A DNA stretch of 43,065 nucleotides from Adlercreutzia murintestinalis (GTDB lineage: Bacteria > Actinomycetota > Coriobacteriia > Coriobacteriales > Eggerthellaceae), in the NCBI RefSeq assembly GCF_943192905.1, contig NZ_CALPCC010000019.1:1-43065 (forward strand), read 5' to 3'. Within the stretch, counting starts at the first letter, position 1. Each line of letters begins with the position of its first letter. Below are positions 15,232 through 23,243 of the stretch, in pieces. The position numbers and the translations under genes are program-made. The notes beneath the pieces are model-generated. The model had not been told where the DNA came from, did no database searches, and saw only the letters and a program-made list of their open reading frames with translations.

Positions 15232-16230
15232 ATGAACGCAGCGAAAACGAAGCAGAAAAAAGGTGCAGCATGGGTGATCGGCATCATCGCGTGTAGCGTG
15301 CTCGGCGTGATGTTGGTGGCGTTTCTGGCAATCAACGCGCTCGTGCGCATTTCCTACAACCAGTTCTACAACAGCGCCGAACCGCAATTCCCTATTCCTG
15401 GGCTTGACGAGGGCTTCATCCCGCAAGACCTTGACTACCTTGATGTTGCCGATGTGTGGCTGTTCAGTGGATATGCAGCGTCTGGCCCCTCGCCGATCTA
15501 TGTGCGCACCGCCGATGGTTCGACCAAACGCATTTTCGTCAAGATGCTCGACGGCGTGCCGTATGACGGACACGGATCCGGCATCACGTCGGATGATACC
15601 CGCATATTCCTGACGCGCGAGGGCGGCATGCTGGTGCTCAACGTTGCCGATGTGTTGGCGGCGACCGATGGCGATGCCGTACAGGCGGTGACCGATCGCG
15701 ATCTGGATTTCTCGCCTGCGTTCATGAACATTGAGGATAACACGCTCTATCTGGGCAATTTCTTCCGTCCGGGAAATTATGAAACGCCCGAGAACCATCG
15801 CATCGAGGCGCCCGACGGAACGGTGAACCCTGCTGTGATGTACGCCTATCCGCTGGATGCGGACGCGCCGCTCGGGTTCGCCGAGGCGCCCGAGCGCGTG
15901 TACTCCATCACCGACCAGATACAGGGGATGTGCGAGTCGCCATCGGGCGAGATCGTGCTGTCGCAATCCTACGGGCTGGCTACGTCGCATCTGCTAGCCT
16001 ACGATATGGAAGCCCTGCTGCCCGTGGGAACGTTTGTGGCCGATGGGGTGGAAGTGCCGCTGTACAGCCTGAATTCGACCAACTTCACGCGCGAGTTGAC
16101 CACGCCGCCCATGAGCGAAGGGATCGAATTCCACGACGGACGCATCTGGGTGTCCTACGAATCTGCGTCGGATAAGTATTTCTTCGGCAAGCTTTACGGC
16201 GCGGGCCAGGTGTATACGCTGACGCTGTAG
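15232..16230 (+). CDS. Single-pass anchored extracytoplasmic protein, unrecognised
   Basis: The product is 332 aa. A Lys-rich N-terminus is followed by one hydrophobic segment (about residues 12-38, WVIGIIACSVLGVMLVAFLAI), then a soluble, acidic, beta-rich domain of about 290 residues with repeated short strands (FVKMLDG, LVLNVADVLAA, LYLGNFFRPGNY, EIVLSQSYGLA, RIWVSYESASDKY), reminiscent of a beta-propeller. I chose ATG 15232 because GGAAGG lies 6 bases upstream; ATG 15205 is in frame. It probably faces the wall side of the membrane. I recognise no catalytic motif. It is the last gene before the polysaccharide locus and is not obviously part of it. Confidence 0.7.
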   Translation: MNAAKTKQKKGAAWVIGIIACSVLGVMLVAFLAINALVRISYNQFYNSAEPQFPIPGLDEGFIPQDLDYLDVADVWLFSGYAASGPSPIYVRTADGSTKRIFVKMLDGVPYDGHGSGITSDDTRIFLTREGGMLVLNVADVLAATDGDAVQAVTDRDLDFSPAFMNIEDNTLYLGNFFRPGNYETPENHRIEAPDGTVNPAVMYAYPLDADAPLGFAEAPERVYSITDQIQGMCESPSGEIVLSQSYGLATSHLLAYDMEALLPVGTFVADGVEVPLYSLNSTNFTRELTTPPMSEGIEFHDGRIWVSYESASDKYFFGKLYGAGQVYTLTL

Positions 16231-16344
16231 GGCGGTGCGGGCGGCCGCCGAGCATCACACAGCGACACGGTCTCCGGGAGAGATCGCGCCAACCCCCTTT
16301 GCGCTCATCCATGCTCCACCGATACGGTGAAGATCGGGCTGCCC

Positions 16345-16353
16345 TGCTATACT
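16345..16353 (+). promoter_or_regulatory. Extended -10 promoter candidate of the polysaccharide locus
   Basis: TGC-TATACT at 16345-16353 is a strong extended -10 (TGn plus TATACT), 58 bases before the first gene of the polysaccharide locus. No good -35 is visible at the usual distance. A run of ten same-strand genes follows (16411-29987), with gaps of at most 19 bases or short overlaps, so this may drive a long transcript. Confidence 0.5.
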
Positions 16354-16410
16354 GTTATCTCACGAGAACAACCATGATCTGCAAGCGAAGGAGCGCTCGT
16401 TAGCGGCCGG

Positions 16411-17181
16411 ATGAACAAAGCTCAGTTGCGTCGAAATTGGTTCACCATCACTTCCATGGTGTCTCGCGATTTCAAGCTGAAGTACCGCCGCAGTGTGCTG
16501 GGGGTGCTCTGGTCAGTGCTGAATCCGCTGCTGATGATGTGCGTACTCACGGCTGTTTTCAGTACATTCTTTAAGTTCGACATCGAGAACTACCCACTGT
16601 ACCTAATTCTCGGCAACACCTTGTTCGCATTCATGGCAGACTCCACGTCCACTGCCATGGGCTCTATCATTGATTCTGCGCCGCTCATCAAGAAGATCCG
16701 TATCGACAAGATCATCTTCCCCATCGAAAAAGTACTGTTCCAACTGGTGAATTTCGCCATTTCACTAGTGGCTGTGGTCATCGTGATGGTGTTTTTCCAG
16801 ATAACGCCCACGTGGAATTGGCTGCTGCTACCGGTGCTGCTCGTGTATGTAACGCTGTTCAGCGCCGGACTGGGGTTCTTGCTAGCGTCGCTCGCTGTAT
16901 TCTTTCGCGACATGAAGCACCTCTGGAGCGTCGTCATTACTGCCTGGACATATGCGACTCCGCTTTTTTATCCTGAGAACATTCTTCCCGCCTGGATGGC
17001 AGCAGCCGAAGCATACAACCCCATGTACCAGTACGTGACCTATTACCGCGATATCGCGCTTTGGAACATTACGCCCGACCTTTCGATGAACTTGACCTGC
17101 CTGGTCATGGCACTCGCCACATTCGCGGTAGGGCTGTTCGTGTTTAAGAAGACGGAACGCAAGTTCATCTTGTACGTATAG
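16411..17181 (+). CDS. wzm: ABC-2 polysaccharide export permease (Wzm/TagG-like)
   Basis: This 256-aa permease has six hydrophobic segments. The amphipathic N-terminal motif SRDFKLKYRRSVLGVLWSVLNPLLMM is characteristic of the Wzm/RfbA/TagG family. The family exports undecaprenyl-linked O-antigen, teichoic acid or wall polysaccharide from the cytoplasm. It pairs with the ATPase starting 9 bases downstream of its stop. The only strong Shine-Dalgarno (AAGGAG, 16388) is 17 bases from ATG 16411, and no closer in-frame start exists, so initiation may be weak. It is the first gene of the polysaccharide locus. Confidence 0.93.
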   Translation: MNKAQLRRNWFTITSMVSRDFKLKYRRSVLGVLWSVLNPLLMMCVLTAVFSTFFKFDIENYPLYLILGNTLFAFMADSTSTAMGSIIDSAPLIKKIRIDKIIFPIEKVLFQLVNFAISLVAVVIVMVFFQITPTWNWLLLPVLLVYVTLFSAGLGFLLASLAVFFRDMKHLWSVVITAWTYATPLFYPENILPAWMAAAEAYNPMYQYVTYYRDIALWNITPDLSMNLTCLVMALATFAVGLFVFKKTERKFILYV

Positions 17182-17190
17182 CGGAGGCGC

Positions 17191-19032
17191 ATGGCAGACA
17201 AAGCGAACATAACGCCCATCGGGAATGTGGAAGCATTCGACGCGGCTGACACACGGCCAGACATGGTGCGCGTGGAGCACGTGTCGATGGTGTTCAACAT
17301 GGCCAGTGAGCAGCTGAACAATCTGAAAGAATACGCTATCGCATTCGCGCGACGCGAGCTGATGTTCAAGGAGTTCCGCGCCCTGGACAATGTGTCGCTC
17401 GAGGTGAAAAAGGGTGACGTGTTCGGCATCATGGGCACAAACGGCTCGGGCAAGTCCACGCTGCTAAAGATCATCGCCGGTGTGCTGGAGCCCACCGAGG
17501 GCACCGTGCAGATCAACGGTAACATCGCGCCGCTGATCGAGCTAGGCGCCGGATTCGACATGGACCTGACCGCGCGCGAGAACATCTTCCTGAATGGCGC
17601 GCTGCTGGGTTATTCCAAGAAGTTCATCGCGCAGCACTTCGACGAGATCGTGGATTTTGCCGAGATACGGCAGTTCTTGGACATGCCGCTCAAAAACTAC
17701 TCGTCGGGCATGGTGGCGCGCATCGCGTTCGCCATCGCCACAGTGATCGTGCCGGATATCCTGATCGTGGACGAGGTGCTGTCGGTTGGCGACTTCATGT
17801 TCCAGCAAAAGTGCGAGCGCCGCATCCAAAGCCTGATCAAAGAGCATGACGTGACCGTGCTGATCGTGTCGCACAGCAACGACCAGATCAGACGCCTGTG
17901 CAACAAGGCCATCTGGATCGAAAAGGGCCACACCCGCATGATCGGCAGCGCCAAAGAGGTATGCCGCGTATACGGGCTGATCGGCGGCCATACCGGCAGC
18001 CTTGAAGCGGAAGAGAAGGTGCTGAAACTCTTAGAAGCGCCCGAACCGATCCATACGGAGAGAGATGCGATCCGAACATTCGCGGGAGTTGATCGTTATG
18101 ACACTGCCGCGCAGCTTTTCAACGCAGCTGCAGACAGCATCAAAACAAATGCGATCGTCATAGCACCTGGTGAAGAAATTGTTTCCTGCATGATCGGGAA
18201 CAGCCTTGCAGGAGCCTTGCGATCCGGTCTTTTGCTAACGAAATGGGAAGCACTTCCCGAACTCACTGAAAAGCTGATCAAGAACGCGAATCCTGAAACC
18301 ATATTCCTTCTGGGAGATGACATCCGCATCTCCCAGAACGTCGAAGATCAGATTCGCCAACTCAGCAACGCGCGCATCGAAAGGCTTGATGCGTCCTCGC
18401 CTCACGAGCTGGCCAAAGCAGCCTATCGAGCAGCTTTGGATGCGGGGGCGTCGTGGGGAGACACAGCCGTCGTCGCCCATCCGCGCTGCACTGGCGACAT
18501 GATCTCCCTCATGCCCTATCGGTATAAACATCAATGTCCCCTGTTCTTCAACGAAACAGATGGCGTTATTGACGAGGAAACCTTGATTTTCCTTTCACAA
18601 GGAGGCTTTGCCCGTGTGGTAATCCAAGGACCTGACCGTCGATTGCCTGAAAGTGCCTTCATAGAAGCAAAATCACGTGGCGTTGAGACGGTGCGGATAT
18701 ACGGAAATGATCCTTACGATGGAAGCCTTGCAGTTAACCGTTGGATAGAAGACGCTGAAGAAACTCTGCCTGCAGAATTGATCCTTGTTTCTGACAGCGA
18801 CCCTTCAGATGCTTTAACAGCAGGGGTTTTCGCGGGAAGTCGCAACGCATGCATTGTTATCGTAGACTCAGCTAATCTCGATAGCATGATGGGTGTATTA
18901 AATATGCTCTCGAAAAATCCTGGCACTATCAAAGATGTCATCTTTCTTGGAAACGAGATGAAATTCTCAAAGCGCGATAAAATGCTCATAGAGAAAGCAT
19001 TGCGGCTCACCCATGAAAGGATGCAGCAGTAA
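17191..19032 (+). CDS. wzt: Wzt/TagH-like polysaccharide ABC ATPase fused to a three-repeat CWB2 module
   Basis: The product is 613 aa. Residues 25-285 are a polysaccharide-export ATPase: Walker A GTNGSGKST (82-90), signature YSSGM (170-174), Walker B ILIVDE (190-195) and switch His228. Residues about 295-613 are cell-wall-binding repeat 2 (CWB2) sequence. It starts RTFAGVDRYDTAAQLFNAA, then AIVIAPGEEIVSCMIGNSLAGALRSGLLLT, and divides into three units (about 298-405, 406-510, 511-613), the number forming the trimeric module of clostridial S-layer and wall proteins. There is no signal peptide, so the module is cytoplasmic, where Wzt proteins carry their glycan-recognition domain. The CWB2-coding half is visibly more AT-rich than the ATPase half. 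The stop overlaps the next start (TAATG). Confidence 0.88.
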   Translation: MADKANITPIGNVEAFDAADTRPDMVRVEHVSMVFNMASEQLNNLKEYAIAFARRELMFKEFRALDNVSLEVKKGDVFGIMGTNGSGKSTLLKIIAGVLEPTEGTVQINGNIAPLIELGAGFDMDLTARENIFLNGALLGYSKKFIAQHFDEIVDFAEIRQFLDMPLKNYSSGMVARIAFAIATVIVPDILIVDEVLSVGDFMFQQKCERRIQSLIKEHDVTVLIVSHSNDQIRRLCNKAIWIEKGHTRMIGSAKEVCRVYGLIGGHTGSLEAEEKVLKLLEAPEPIHTERDAIRTFAGVDRYDTAAQLFNAAADSIKTNAIVIAPGEEIVSCMIGNSLAGALRSGLLLTKWEALPELTEKLIKNANPETIFLLGDDIRISQNVEDQIRQLSNARIERLDASSPHELAKAAYRAALDAGASWGDTAVVAHPRCTGDMISLMPYRYKHQCPLFFNETDGVIDEETLIFLSQGGFARVVIQGPDRRLPESAFIEAKSRGVETVRIYGNDPYDGSLAVNRWIEDAEETLPAELILVSDSDPSDALTAGVFAGSRNACIVIVDSANLDSMMGVLNMLSKNPGTIKDVIFLGNEMKFSKRDKMLIEKALRLTHERMQQ

Positions 19033-21383
19033 TGATTTCTGTACTCCATTTAGATAATCTGTTTTGCACCGGTTGCACTGCATGCGCAATGGTATGCCCC
19101 ACACACGCCATCAGCATGGTTCCAGATTGTATTGGCAGTCTAATCTCAAAAATAGACCAGCAGGAATGCATCGATTGCGGAAAATGCCGTATGGCGTGCC
19201 CTCTTTTACAAGAAACCGGAAATGTCTCAGAGAATGGTCCTGTTCTCTATGCGGCTCAGGGGGATGATTCCGTACGCGCGGTGAGCACTTCAGGCGGCGT
19301 TTTTACAGCTGTAGCCAATGAGACGCTACGAAAGGGTGGCGTTGTATATGCCGTGGTTTTCGATAAGGATTTCCGAGCTATATACCAGCGATTTGAAGAT
19401 GAAGCTGATTTGATGCCTGCACGTGGATCCAAATACGTGCAGACGCAACCAGGAGATATCTTTGCACAAGTGAAACAGGACCTGAAACAAGGGATAGAGG
19501 TTTGTTTCGTCGGTATCCCCTGTCAGGTTGCAGGCTTAGTGGGCTTTTTGGGAACCAGACCAGCAAATCTACTCACGGTGGACATGTTATGTGATTTTGC
19601 GCCGTCGCCCGCTGTGTTGCAACGTTACTTAGAAGATGCCTGCGATAAGCCAAATCTTTCTGAGGTGCGATTTCGTACTAAGGATTTCGGCTGGGTGGCC
19701 GATGTCTGTCGACTCACATACAAGGACGGAAGCGTACAGTTCAGACGTGATAGCAATGACTCATTTCAGCAAGGTTTTCATGCCAAGCTATTCATGCCCA
19801 AAGCTTGCGAGCATTGCCATTTCTCAGGGTATCCGAAACAAGGCGATATCACTATGGGCGATTTCTGGTACATAGACGAGCACGATCCTTCCCTTGATGA
19901 TGGTGCGGGTACCAGCGTGCTGCTCGTGAACAGCGAAAAGGGCGATGAGGTGTTCCGAGCCATCCGCAATGCTTTGCCCGTGTGCGAGGAAGAGCCGCTG
20001 CGCTTGCTCGATCGCAACCGACCGCTGAAAGCGGAGCCTGCACCAGAACGCGACCGATTCTATGAGTTGCTGGCCAAGTACCCCTTCGACAAAGCGGTGG
20101 ATTGGTCGCTCAACCACCGGTATGACGTGGGCGTGCTGGGGGTCTGGAGTGAAGATAACTACGGGTCGGAGATAACCTATCTGGCTCTTTACAAGCATTT
20201 GAAGTCGCTCGGGCTGGAAGTCCTCATGATCGAGCGGCCCGCTGATTCTGATTGGCGCCCAAGCGATCGACCGGTGCTTTTCAAGGAGAACCCTTACGAC
20301 CCTTACGATCTATCTCCTTTGTTTGAATCAACGGCGCAGATGCATCAGCTGAACGAGCAATGCCGGTCCTTCGTGCTGGGGTCTGATCAGATGTGGCATG
20401 ACGAGCTGTTCTACCCGTTCTCGCAGTTCGGCTATCTGGACTATATCCATAAGGACCGCAACAAGATCTCGTACGCAACATCGTTCGGAAAGGCCACTTG
20501 GGACGGATCAGACGAGCAGCGCCAGCTGCTCCGGTATTACCTGAAGCGCTTCGATGCCGTCTCTGTGCGCGAGTCGAGCGGCATCGAAATATGCCAGAAC
20601 GTATTCGACGTGGATGCGCATTGGGCCATTGATCCGGTCTTCATCTGCGACCGCGAAGTCTATACGACCCTCGCTTCTCCGGCAGACGGCAGCAATTATA
20701 TCGGCTGCTATATCTTGGATGTGAACGAGGATAAGCAGAGGGCATTGAACTACCTGTCTCAACGAACAGGACTGGACCTCAAGATCATCACTGACGCACG
20801 TACCCCGAACAAGGCGATATGGAACCTGCCAGTCATGTTCGATGCTTCGGCAGAGGACTGGCTCAGCATGTTCATACATGCAAAATACGTGGTCACCGAT
20901 TCTTTCCATGGCATGTGCTTCGCGTTGATGTTCCATAAACCGTTCATTGCCATCGTCAACAGCGCCCGCGGCGCCACGCGCTTCCGTGACTACGTTGAGA
21001 TGCTCTCACTGGAGGCGTGCTTGGTGCCTGACGCGCGCTCGATCACGGAGCAGCACATGTCGTTCCCCCTGCTCGACTGGGAAGCTATCGAACACGCCTT
21101 GCAGATACGCATCGATGCTGGGCAGCAATGGCTGCAACAAGCACTTGCAACGCCCACCGATCGCGAACTCTCCACATTCGATATTGTGGGAGATCGCATC
21201 GCAAAACTCTATCCACTGAAAGCGCAGGTGCGCGATAATGCCGGTATGATCGCCCATCATGAGAATGTCTTTCGCGATGCCTTCGGTCAGATAGAGGAAC
21301 TGAAAGATCAAATGCGATCCGTCAACCGCATAATGGACAAGCTGCGCAGGATCAAACATCTTTTCAAGAAAAACAACGGATAA
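19032..21383 (+). CDS. FrhB-type Fe-S/flavoprotein fused to polysaccharide pyruvyltransferase
   Basis: The product is 783 aa. The N-terminus has two [4Fe-4S] motifs, CTGCTACAMVCP (residues 12-23) and CIDCGKCRMACP (47-58). The F420-hydrogenase beta-subunit (FrhB) N and C domains follow to about residue 345 (STSGGVFTAVA, GSKYVQTQPGDIF, CFVGIPCQVAGL, ACEHCHFSGYPKQGDITMGDFW). From about 363 it is a CsaB/PssM-type polysaccharide pyruvyltransferase (GVWSEDNYGSEITYLALYKHL, LGSDQMW, TDSFHGMCFALMFHKPFIAI). The tail is coiled-coil-like and basic. Pyruvyl ketals make wall polymers acidic and can serve as ligands for surface-layer domains. The two activities are more often separate neighbouring genes. 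The redox role of the first half is unknown. Confidence 0.87.
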   Translation: MISVLHLDNLFCTGCTACAMVCPTHAISMVPDCIGSLISKIDQQECIDCGKCRMACPLLQETGNVSENGPVLYAAQGDDSVRAVSTSGGVFTAVANETLRKGGVVYAVVFDKDFRAIYQRFEDEADLMPARGSKYVQTQPGDIFAQVKQDLKQGIEVCFVGIPCQVAGLVGFLGTRPANLLTVDMLCDFAPSPAVLQRYLEDACDKPNLSEVRFRTKDFGWVADVCRLTYKDGSVQFRRDSNDSFQQGFHAKLFMPKACEHCHFSGYPKQGDITMGDFWYIDEHDPSLDDGAGTSVLLVNSEKGDEVFRAIRNALPVCEEEPLRLLDRNRPLKAEPAPERDRFYELLAKYPFDKAVDWSLNHRYDVGVLGVWSEDNYGSEITYLALYKHLKSLGLEVLMIERPADSDWRPSDRPVLFKENPYDPYDLSPLFESTAQMHQLNEQCRSFVLGSDQMWHDELFYPFSQFGYLDYIHKDRNKISYATSFGKATWDGSDEQRQLLRYYLKRFDAVSVRESSGIEICQNVFDVDAHWAIDPVFICDREVYTTLASPADGSNYIGCYILDVNEDKQRALNYLSQRTGLDLKIITDARTPNKAIWNLPVMFDASAEDWLSMFIHAKYVVTDSFHGMCFALMFHKPFIAIVNSARGATRFRDYVEMLSLEACLVPDARSITEQHMSFPLLDWEAIEHALQIRIDAGQQWLQQALATPTDRELSTFDIVGDRIAKLYPLKAQVRDNAGMIAHHENVFRDAFGQIEELKDQMRSVNRIMDKLRRIKHLFKKNNG

Positions 21384-21391
21384 GGACGAAG

Positions 21392-23224
21392 ATGACGAAC
21401 CTGAAAGTCTTCATAACCCATTCGCCTAACAGTGACAATTATCTGATCGAGCGCCCTTATGTGACGAATGTGACCGCAGGTGCCTGTTTTCAGGATGAGC
21501 CTGCATGCGCGTCTATGCAGCCTGATAACGTTGGCGACAACATCTCCGAGCGCAACCCGAGTTTCTGCGAGCTGACCACGCTCTATTGGGCATGGAAGAA
21601 CGTGCAGGCGGACTACTATAGCTTCTGTCACTATCGGCGCCTGCTCTCGTTCGCCCCGCACAGCCTTAAGAACACGCTTGAGCGTGACTGGGGCGTTTAT
21701 ACCATGAACTGCCTCACAGAGCGGAACCTGCAAGAGATAGGATGGGGTGACGCGCATCCTGAGCTTGATGTAGCCGATTACGATTTCATGATCGGCGAAC
21801 ACATCAAAACCCAAGACCTGCAGGCATCGAACGTGCGCGATCACTGGCGCAATGCCGATGCTCTCTACGAAAAGGATCTTGATCTGTTTCTGGAGATCAT
21901 CGCAGAAAAATACCCGGACTTAGCCAAGATCGCACGCGACTATGTTGCGGGCGACGATTTCTATCCGTGTAACATGTTCGTAGCACGCAAAGAGCTCTTC
22001 GATGAATACTGCACCAAACTGTTCGATGTGCTCTTTGAATTCGAGCATCGCGCGGACTTTTCGCACTATTCCATCGAGGCAACACGCGTTACCGGCCATC
22101 TGGCAGAGCGCTTTACCGGCATCTTTTATCGTTTGCTGCAAACACGCCACCAATTGCGTCTCCGTGAGCTGGAAGTGGTGCGCTTCGAGAAAACGGCACC
22201 GCTGGTACAGCTTGCTCCAACATCCGAAGATGCCAAAGGCGTGGTTTTCGCCGCGAATAACGCATACGCACCATATCTTGGCACCTGCCTAAAATCGCTC
22301 TGCGAAAACCTTGATCCTCAGATGCCCTGCGATATCGCCATATTTAATACAGATTTCTCAGCCGACAGTAAAGCGCGGTTCTGCGAGATTGCTGCCCCGT
22401 ATCCTTGTATCAACGTGCGCTTCGTGGACGTCACACCATGGGTCGATGGCTATAGCCCGAAAGTTGAAGGTATCATCGATCACGTTTCCGTAGAAACGTT
22501 CTACCGCTTCTTGATCCTTGAAGTGATGGCTGCCTATGATCAGGTCCTCTATCTTGATAGCGACATGATCATCGACCATGACATCTTTCCCTTGCTCACA
22601 ACGGCGCTCAATAACGACCTCATTGGGGCGGTGATAGACGCCGATTATCTAGCACAGTTGAACAATTTCGACATGATTGACGGCGATTCCAAAGAATCAT
22701 CGCGACGCATTTATTCAGAAGGGGTTTTGGGTCTTGCAGATCCGTTCAGCTATTTTCAGGCTGGCGTCTTACTGCTGAACATACAGGCACTCCGCGAAGT
22801 CATATCCCTTGAAGACCTCATGCGCATGGCCTCTTCTGATCAGTACATATATATGGATCAGGATATTCTCAATGTAGTCTGTCAGGGCCGCGTGCAATTC
22901 TTAGACATGCGCTGGAACGTTATGATGGATCACCATAACGGCGAAGGCCGCGGTAATCTGATAAAGCGCTTCACACCGGCCGAGATATCCAAGGGGTATT
23001 TCGAGTCTCGGAAAGACCCCTTCATCATTCACTATGCTGGCTCAGAAAAACCGTGGGTGAATCCTGAATGCGACTATGCGGCAGTGTTCTGGCGCTATGC
23101 TCGCACGACATCGTTCTACGAGATAATCATCAATCGGATGGCAAAACGTAAGCCAACTGTCGCGCCTCATAGATCGTTTGCGAGCAGGGTTAAGGGACGC
23201 ATCCGAAGAACGCTGCGGAAATAG
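21392..23224 (+). CDS. DUF4422 - GT8 bifunctional glycosyltransferase
   Basis: This is a 610-aa cytoplasmic enzyme. Residues 1-250 are DUF4422 (LKVFITHSPNSDNYLIERPYVTNVTAG...NPSFCELTTLYWAWKN...FCHYRRLLSF), a family of capsular-polysaccharide transferases. Residues about 285-560 are a GT8 retaining glycosyltransferase (VVFAANNAYAPYLGTCLKSLCENL...YLDSDMIIDHDIFPLL), with the metal-binding DSD at about 388-390 and a closing HYAGSEKPW motif. The C-terminus is basic (KGRIRRTLRK), consistent with membrane association. The start at 21392 follows AAGGACGAAG, 8 bases after the previous stop. Two linkages in the repeat unit could be made by this one protein. Confidence 0.88.
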   Translation: MTNLKVFITHSPNSDNYLIERPYVTNVTAGACFQDEPACASMQPDNVGDNISERNPSFCELTTLYWAWKNVQADYYSFCHYRRLLSFAPHSLKNTLERDWGVYTMNCLTERNLQEIGWGDAHPELDVADYDFMIGEHIKTQDLQASNVRDHWRNADALYEKDLDLFLEIIAEKYPDLAKIARDYVAGDDFYPCNMFVARKELFDEYCTKLFDVLFEFEHRADFSHYSIEATRVTGHLAERFTGIFYRLLQTRHQLRLRELEVVRFEKTAPLVQLAPTSEDAKGVVFAANNAYAPYLGTCLKSLCENLDPQMPCDIAIFNTDFSADSKARFCEIAAPYPCINVRFVDVTPWVDGYSPKVEGIIDHVSVETFYRFLILEVMAAYDQVLYLDSDMIIDHDIFPLLTTALNNDLIGAVIDADYLAQLNNFDMIDGDSKESSRRIYSEGVLGLADPFSYFQAGVLLLNIQALREVISLEDLMRMASSDQYIYMDQDILNVVCQGRVQFLDMRWNVMMDHHNGEGRGNLIKRFTPAEISKGYFESRKDPFIIHYAGSEKPWVNPECDYAAVFWRYARTTSFYEIIINRMAKRKPTVAPHRSFASRVKGRIRRTLRK

Positions 23225-23243
23225 TTGAGGAAGCGAGTAGATC

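Noticed and set aside
18000-18100. Possibility that the CWB2 part is a separate gene with its own start
   Set aside because: The frame is continuous from the ATPase, and I saw no stop codon, RBS-preceded ATG or signal peptide at the junction, so a single fused protein is the simpler reading.
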